64,000 nucleotides of DNA from Microstegium vimineum. Taxonomy: Eukaryota; Streptophyta; Magnoliopsida; Poales; Poaceae. The stretch is taken from positions 28,389,535 through 28,453,534 of the forward strand of contig CM039137.1 in the NCBI GenBank assembly GCA_022036555.1. Direction: 5' to 3'. Under the pieces are notes generated by a model. That model saw only the letters and a program-made list of their open reading frames with translations. It searched no databases and was not told where the DNA came from. Made by a program: the position numbers and the translations under genes. Positions 56,901 to 64,000 of this stretch are shown here, piece after piece. The number at the start of each line of letters is the position of its first letter. Within the stretch, counting starts at the first letter, position 1.

Positions 56901-59900
56901 TCTCATAATAGGAGCGTGAACCATGTCTCTGCAGAAGCAGCTCAGGAAGCACCAGAAGTGATGATGGGTACGTTCCATGTCAACTCCATCCCTGCTACTG
57001 TTCTTTTTGATTCTGGAGCTTCACATTCTTTCACATCGCAAGCTTTTGTTAGAATGCATGGAATAACTTTGTTAGCAATGCAAAATCCCATAATCGTAAA
57101 TTCACCGGGTGGGGTTATGAGAACCGATTGTTATTGTCCATCAGTTACTGTTACTCTAAGGGGGATAGACTTCAAAGCTTAGCTTACAGTTTTGAGGACC
57201 GCTGGGATCGATGTTATATTGGGTTTGGACTGGATGAGAAAGCAAGATGCAGTGATCAAGTGCGATAAGAAGATAGTTGAATTGTCTACACCTACAGAGG
57301 GCAGGATCAATGTTGATGTGATTATGCAACCTCTACCGACAGCCGCTGTCAACCAGCTTGAGGAGAATGACAACCCAGCAGAGCGGGTTGTTGATGAATT
57401 TCCAGATATGTTCCCCGAAGATTTGCCAGGTATGCCTCCCGATCGTGACATTAAGTTTATAATTGAGTTATTACCTGGAACTGCACCTATAGCTAAAAGA
57501 CCATATAGGATGGGAATAAAAGAATTAGAAGAACTTAAGAAACAAATTAAAGAGTTGTCGGATAAAGGTTTTATTCGTCCTAGCTCTTCACCTTGGGGTG
57601 CACCAGTTATTTTTGTTGACAAGAAAGATGGCAGTCAGAGGATGTGTGTTGATTATCGGTCACTCAATGAGGTAACTATCAAGAACAAGTATCCTTTGCC
57701 CAGAATCGACAATTTGTTTGATCAGTTGAAGGGTGCTTGTGTGTTCTCCAAGATTGATCTTCGGTCTGTTTATCATCAGTTGAAGATCCGTGCTTCAGAT
57801 GTTCCCAAGACAACATTCACTACGAGGTATGGGTTGTATGAATATACGGTGATGTCTTTCGTTCTTACCAATGCACCTGCATACTTTATGTACTTGATGA
57901 ACAAGGTTTTTATGGAATATCTGGATAAGTTTGTGGTGGTATTCATTGATGATATTCTGATCTACTCCAAGAACGATGATGAACATGCGGAACACTTGAG
58001 ATTGGTATTACAGAAGCTTAGAGAGCACCAGTTGTATGCTAAAAGAAGTAAGTGTGAATTTTGGTTGAAAGAAGTTTCCTTTCTTGGCCATGTTGTGTCT
58101 AATGGAGGTATATCAGTTGATCCTAGTAAGGTGGAAGATGTACTGAATTGGAAACCCCCACCAATGTCAGTGAGATTCGTAGTTTTCTTGGCTTAGCTTG
58201 ATATTATAGAAGGTTCATTGAAGGATTCTCTAAGCTAGCTAAACCTATGACCGCGTTGCTTGAGAAGGATGCCAAGTTTGTTTCGTCAGAAAAGTGTCAG
58301 GCTAACTTTGAAGAATTGAAAAAGAGATTGACTACAGCTCCTGTGTTGACCTTGCCAGACTTGAGTCAGAAGTTTTCTATTTATTGTGATGCCTCTCGTC
58401 TTGGTTTGGGTTGTGTGCTTATGCAAGAAGGAAGAGTTGTTGCCTACACCTCGCGACAACTGAGGAAGCATGAGTTGAATTATCCGACTCATGATTTGGA
58501 GTTAGCAGCTGTGGTTCATGCATTGAAGATATGGAGACATATCTTATTGGTCATAAGTGTGACATCTACACCGACCATAAGAGCTTGAAATACATCTTTA
58601 CTCAATCAAACCTGAATTTGAGGCAACGTCGTTGGTTGGAGCTGATCAAGGATTATGACTTAGATGTTCACTATCATCCTGGTAAAGCCAATGTTGTGGC
58701 CGATGCTCTTAGCAGGAAGAGTTATGCTAATGAGATTTGGACAATACCAATGCCTGAAGAGTTGTGTGCTGGACTTGAGCATCTCAACTTGAGCATTGTT
58801 GCTAATGCTATGGAGATGGTAGTGGAGCATACGCTAGAAAAGGAGATTCGTGAAGGTCAGTTGCAGGATAAGAATCTGCAGTTAATAGTTGAGAACATGA
58901 AGGAAGGAAGATCACCAGGTTTCCGGTTAGATGATAATGGTACATTGTGGTATGGAAAGTGGATCTGCGTCCCCGACATCAAGTCTATTCGATAGACGAT
59001 TCTGCAAGAAGCTCATGAGTCAACCTACTCAATACACCCTGGAAGCACTAAGATGTACTTAGATCTTAAAGAGAAATATTGGTGGGTTGGATTCAAACGT
59101 GACGTGGCAGAATATGTAGCAATATGTGATACATGTCAGAGGGTTAAAGCAGAACATCAGAGACTTGCAGGACTGTTGCAACCGATAAAGATACCTGAAT
59201 GGAAGTGGGACGAAGTTGGTATGGATTTCATAGTTGGGTTACCACTTACTCGGAAAGGTTATGACTCAATCTAGGTCATAGTTGATCGCTTGACTAAGAT
59301 AGCTCACTTCTTGCCAGTTCGAACCACTTATACGGGAGCACAGTTAGCGGAGTTATATATGGAAAGAATAGTATGCCAGCACGGAGTTCCAAAGAAGATT
59401 GTGTCAGATAGAGGAACCCAGTTCACCTCGCACTTTTGGAAGTGCATGAGTCCCTCGGAACAGTGTTGAACTTTAGCTCAGCCTATCACCCTCAGATAGA
59501 TGGACAGACAAAAAGAACAAATCAAGTGCTAGAAGATATGTTAAGAGCTTGTGCTTTGCAGTATGGTACCAGTTGGGACAAGAGTTTTCCCTATGCTGAA
59601 TTCTCATATAACAACAGTTATCAGGAAAGTCTTAAGATGGCACCGTTTGAAGCTTTGTATGGACGGAAGTGTAGAACTCCGTTGTTCTGGAATCAAACGG
59701 GAGAAACCCAAGTGTTTGGACCAGATGTTCTGAGAGATGCAGAAGAACAAGTCCGAGTAATCAGGGATAATCTGAAGATAGCACAGTCTCGACAAAAGAA
59801 TTACGCTGATAACCGAAGAAGAGATTTGTCTTTTGAGGTAGGTGATTATGTTTACTTGAAAGTGTCACCTATGAGAAGTGTGAAACGGTTCAATATGAAA

Positions 59901-60257
59901 GGAAAGTTAGCACCCAGATATATTGGTCCGTTCAAGATTCTTGAGAGACGTGGAGAAGTTGCTTATCGGTTGGAGTTACCAGAAAGCTTGTCAGGAGTTC
60001 ACAATGTGTTTCATGTATCTCAGCTCAAGAAGTGTTTGCGAGTACCCGAAGAACAGTTACCATTGGAGGAACTTACAGTTAAGGAAGATTTGACCTATGA
60101 GGAATACCCAGTTAAAGTTTTGGAAACAGCTGAAAGGATTACAAGGAGTAAGGTCATCAAGATGTGCAAGGTGCAGTGGAATCGGTATACAGAGAAAGAG
60201 GCCACTTGGGAAAGAGAGGAAGATCTAAGAAAAACCTACCCTCAACTCTTTAAGTAA
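56901..60257 (+). pseudogene. Gypsy pol: protease, RT, RNase H, integrase with chromodomain, broken
   Basis: Protease active site DSGASHSF lies near 57009. After a TAG at 57180 comes GIDVILGLDWM. RT motifs are KRPYRMGIKELEELKKQIKE, PWGAPVIFVDKKDGS, YPLPRID and FIDDILIYS (near 57943). A frame change near 58165 is followed by RNase H (YCDASRLGLG, then after another change near 58540 TDHKSLKYIF and ADALSRKSYA). Integrase has the zinc-binding CDTCQRVKAEHQ, MDFIVGLPLTRKGYDSI, then a TAG at 59272, VSDRGTQFTS, a shift near 59430, and AYHPQIDGQTKRTNQVLEDM. The C-terminal GPFKILERRGEVAYRLELP and a chromodomain (KVQWNRYTEKEATWEREEDL) mark a chromovirus of the Tekay/Del group. An additional TAG is at 58993. 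Not functional. Confidence 0.92.
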
Positions 60258-60287
60258 GTAAAATCTGGGAATCTCGGGGCGAGATTC

Positions 60288-60304
60288 TTTTAAGGGGGTA
60301 GATT
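60288..60304 (+). other. Polypurine tract of the gypsy element
   Basis: TTTTAAGGGGGTAGATT lies immediately before the LTR start TGTAACACC at 60305. Confidence 0.7.
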
Positions 60305-63078
60305 TGTAACACCCTAAAATTTGAAATAGAAATTAGATTTGAATTTAAATTAAATTTGATTTATTTCAAACAATTTTGTGCTCATAGAATTAAATAAATA
60401 AAACTAAAATAAATATCAAAGCTAGGGTTCAACATGTTGTGCATAGCATGCCTCCGCATTTTTCTTTGTGTTGTTTGGTTTTCAAAACTCAAAGAAATAC
60501 ATTTCAAAACCCTTTTGAAAATCATTTGCAAAAAGGAAATAAAAAGAAAAGAAAAAAAATGGAAACCCTCTCTCTCTCACTCTTTCTGGCCCAGCAGTGC
60601 GGCCCGGCCTGCCTCCCCCCCTTCTCTCTTTCTCCCGCATGGGCCGGCTCCCTCGCCTCGGCCCAGTCCGCCCGCAGGCCCGCGGCCTCTCCTCCCTCCT
60701 CCCGCTCGCAGACAGCACGGGCCCGCCCGTCAGCCTCCTCCCTTTCTTCTTCCTTGAGTTCGAGCCGGACACGCCGCGCGCCGCTGAGTCCGCAACCGCC
60801 GCGCGCGGATTCCTCGCGTCGTCTCCGCGTGGGACTCTGCCTTGACCCCGCCATAAATAGCACCGACCCCACGCCGTTTTTCTCCCATCGCAGCGCGTCG
60901 CCTAGCCCTAGACAGCAGCAGCGCCACTGGCTGCAATTGCCGCCGCTCTGCTCCCGCCGCCGAGCGCCGTTCCGCGCCTCGGGCCGCTCCAAGCTCTTCG
61001 TCGTGCGTCGCACCGGCTTCGCGTACGTGCGGAACACCTTCCCCTCTCTTTTTCCGTTCAATTGCACACCGATTGATCTTGTCGCCGTGCACAGGGAAGC
61101 CGCCGCCACTGTCTTCCATCGTCGGCCGTCCTCCGCGTTCTTCGAGCCCCTCTGAGCAGTCAGGTGAGCTCGCCTCCCTCTCCTCTTTCTCCCGGTGCTC
61201 TCGGATTTGAAAACTGAACACCGTAGCGCCCGATCGACTTCCGTCGCCGAGCCCCGCCTCGGGCCGGCCATGGCGCCACCGTGCGCCGCCCTGCTCCGGT
61301 GGAGCACCGCCCTCTCCTCCTCCCCCCCATCTAATCTAAGCCATCGGCTTCAGATCCAATGGATCAGAGGAGCCGATACCCCTTCGGGTGGCAATTTTGC
61401 TAAAGAGCCCCTCGAGTTCTCTAACTCTCAACCCGCCGTCCAAAGCGGTTTTCACCTTTACGCTTTCCCCTCTGGAAAACGTATTCCCTTCTAGATCTGT
61501 TTTATTTCGAAAATAAAAGAAAATCCCTATTTACAGATTTGCCACCGATTTTCAAATGCTTATAATTTGCTCGTTTTAAATCCAAATAGATCCGTTCAAG
61601 TTGCGTTAGATCCGTAATTTTATGCTCTATCCAGTAGTATAGATTTCATCTATGTTAATAACTTTTGAAAATAAAAGTAAATTAATTCTTTTAATGCTTT
61701 AATCTTGCCCTTTTCAAAATCTTGTTTAAACTATAGTTTAATCGTTTTAGATCCGATTAGCGTGATTCTCGCGTCTTTGTGACCGTAGTAAAGTATAGAT
61801 CTGTTTTATAATCTTTTCAAAACCTCTTTATTGTTTATGGTGTAATGTTCTGATCATATCTTTATTGCTTCGTGTATGATTGTTCGGATGATTGCGTGGT
61901 GATGTTGATCGAGTATAGCCGGTGAGACCTTCGGTGATCAGGACCACCAGGAGCTTTGTGATCAAGGCAAGTTTAACATGGGATCATCCTTGTTACCTAT
62001 TCACCCTAATTCATCTAGTCATATTGCATGTGTCTAAATTAATTCCTATTTAGATCTTTACCATAGCTTGTTACCTTGTATCTTGTCACCATGGGTTTCT
62101 ATGCATTTGGATAGCTTTGCTATGCTTCACATGATGAATATGGAATCGAATCTTGACTAATGATATATGCAACAATGGATAAAACTGGCTTTTATAGCAA
62201 CATGGAATAGGACCCCACTGTAGGGCAAAAGCTGGGATTGAAATGCAACCATGAGTGCTATAATGGCGCTGGCTTTAGTTAAGTATGAAGTTTGGACTAG
62301 CATGCTTGTGGTTCGTGAAAGGCACCTTTGCCGAGCTGGTTATGGGGTATAGCTTCTATGGGGACCGCTGCGGGTGGTACCATCGGGGTGTCCCATATTC
62401 CCCTTTGCATTGGGTCTGTAGGGTCCGCTACATGCTAGAAAGGGCTTTTGAAAGACTTCACAGTGTTCCCTGACCGCTCACCTTGGAAGTGTTTTGGGAG
62501 TTGCAAACCCGGGCATATGGGCGACACGGCTTGTGGGTAAAGTGCGTAACCTCTGCATAGTGTAAATCTATCATGATAGCCGTGCTCACGGTCACGAGCG
62601 GCCTGGAAAACTCACAGTGTAGATGATCATGTTGTTTAAGTGTTAATGATGTTTATTAATATATCATGTGGTTATTAATTGGGCTATGCATAACTAAAGC
62701 TAATTGTTGTTAAAACTTGACCAAGTTAAAAGCAACCGCAGTTCAGACAGTGTCAGCCTTTGAGCTTCATAACCCTATGTTACTCTTGCTGAGTACTTTA
62801 AGTGCTCACCCTTGCTTTCTCAACCTCATCAGATGGCTATGAAGACTACCGTGAGGAGTACTAGGCTAGTGGTCAACCAGTCGGCGTTCCCTGTGAAGTG
62901 GAGCTTCGTCGCGAGAGTTATCTTTATTTCCGCTGTTATGTTTAAGAATATTATTCGTTATGTAATAAGCACTCAGTGATGGTACTATTTAAAGATTTGT
63001 CGGCTTATGTGTGTGATTGATCTCTGGGCACACATGAGTTATTCGCATTCAATTTTATTCTTAAAATTGGGTGTGACA
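60305..63078 (+). mobile_element. Gypsy 3' LTR, 2,774 bp
   Basis: TGTAACACC...GTGTGACA ends, nearly identical to the solo LTR at 49927-52548 but with about 152 bp more near 61900-62065. It is followed by GCAAT, one base different from the GCGAT duplication around the solo LTR, and then by the same copia integrase position. Confidence 0.92.
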
Positions 63079-64000
63079 GCAATCGGCCATGCCATGCCTC
63101 ATAGGGGGTGATGCCCTCCAGTGCACACGTCGGGGCACGGTTTAGAAGGTGCACCGCCGTCATCACGGCCTCCCCCCAAAATCTTGCCGGTAGACCGCGC
63201 TGCTTGAGCAGAGCTCGCGCCATGGCCACCACCGTATGATTCCTGCGCTCAACGACTCCATTCTGCTGAGGGGAGTGAGAGGCACTAAAGTGCGTTTTGA
63301 TACCTTGATCGGCGCAGTAGGAGCTGAACTCGGTGACGGTGAACTCGCCGTCATTGTCCGTGCGCAGGACCTTGAGCTGGCAGTCACTCTCCACCTGTGC
63401 TGCAGTCTTGATGCGCTTGATTGCCTCCCCGGCAGCATCCTTGGTCGGCAGCAGCGCCGCCCACATGTATCGGGTGGCGTCGTCCACCTATAGGAGGATG
63501 TATCGGTTGCCAACCGATGTTGCCGGTGTCACAGGTCCGCAGAGGTCGCCGTGCACCAACTCCAGGTGCTCCTGGGCACGGTACGTCGTTGCCGATGGAA
63601 AAGCTCGCCGCTTCTGCTTGGTGGTGACGCAGACGTCGCAGACCTGCTCCGCGTGGTCGATCCTGGGGATCCCACGGGCCATCTCTCCTCTGCTCAGACG
63701 TCGTAGTGCATCAAAGTGCAAATGGCTGAGCCTCTCGTGCCATTGCCATGCCTTGTCATCCTTGCGCATGGCGAGACAGCAAGGCTGCACAGCTTTCAAG
63801 TGAAGGATGTAGAGGCGGTTAGCTCCTCGAGATACCTTGGCAAGCAGACGGCGACTGCGATCCCAGATGCGCAGCACACCATCGGCAATCTCCACCTTGG
63901 AGCCGCCTTCGTCCATCTGCCCGAGGCTCATGATCGAGTTCTTGAGGGCAGGGATGAAGTACACGCCGTGCAGCACCCGATGCTCTCCGGTCTTGCCTTG
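63079..64000 (-). pseudogene. Copia integrase and GAG-pre-integrase, copy B (runs off the window)
   Basis: Minus strand from the window edge: GVYFIPALKNSIMSLGQMDE, DDKAWQWHERLSHLHFDALR, HAEQVCDVCVTTKQKRRAFP, GDLCGPVTPATSVGNRYILL, a TAG at 63488-63490, then DDATRYMWAALLP, LKVLRTDNDGEF and SPQQNGVVERRNHT. It holds the same stretch as copy A but without the Angela-like solo LTR. The copia gag and 5' LTR lie outside the window. Confidence 0.88.

Larger units (their letters stand above)
54400..60304 (+). mobile_element. Interior of a Tekay/Del-type gypsy chromovirus, lacking 5' LTR and primer-binding site
   Basis: The order is an extra ORF, gag, protease, RT, RNase H, integrase and chromodomain, then the polypurine tract and LTR at 60305. 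No tRNA primer-binding site or LTR precedes 54400; copia sequence is joined there instead. Between the extra ORF and gag (55212-55842) is non-coding DNA. The element carries many stops and shifts. Confidence 0.88.

Noticed and set aside
49922..63078. A single full-length gypsy element with two LTRs from 49927 to 63078
   Set aside because: The left LTR has its own GCGAT duplication on both sides and is followed by copia and Angela sequence. There is no primer-binding site after it.

Overview
This is a stretch of a grass (Poaceae) nuclear genome. The evidence is typical plant exon/intron structure, GC-rich grass-style first exons, Stowaway MITEs, a large Helitron, and Ty1/copia and Ty3/gypsy retrotransposons of grass type. 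The sequence alone does not fix the species; a panicoid grass is a guess.

The left third (1-22.5 kb) is genic. It holds: the C-terminal half of an F-box/LRR gene (+, cut by the window edge); a decayed gypsy remnant (-); a 12-exon TGA-type bZIP factor of the TGA9/TGA10 kind (+, 6334-13872); a two-coding-exon membrane-anchored dual-specificity phosphatase (-, 15615-17021) whose inferred 5' UTR intron carries a LINE fragment; and a four-exon ABI5-type bZIP (-, 20891-22465). Both bZIP genes look nearly intact, but each carries one length change in a GC-rich exon that breaks the frame. These are either assembly errors or lost genes.

From about 23.7 kb to 41,782 lies one large Helitron. Its modules, all on +, are: a conserved unknown N-terminal ORF; a Rep/PIF1-helicase gene with zinc finger, HUH and KY-x2-KY motifs, Walker A and three nonsense codons; a well-spliced RPA70-like single-strand DNA-binding gene; and at least two further ORFs of unknown role. 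The 3' end is CTAG followed by T, preceded by a 241-bp tandem duplication of the terminus.

From 41.8 to 47.2 kb is gene-poor DNA with a Stowaway-like element. At 47,188-47,517 is an inverted partial copy of the ABI5 promoter plus first codons, cut off by a copia element whose 233-bp LTR starts at 47,518.

The rest (47.5-64 kb) is a nest. A minus-strand copia is split by a 2.6-kb gypsy solo LTR with a 5-bp target duplication and by a 1.24-kb Angela/BARE-like solo LTR with its own 5-bp duplication. It is then joined at about 54,400 to a gypsy chromovirus interior that lacks its 5' LTR. That interior ends in a 2.77-kb LTR followed by the same copia integrase segment again. The layout implies a segmental duplication between a solo-LTR form and a full-length form of the same insertion.
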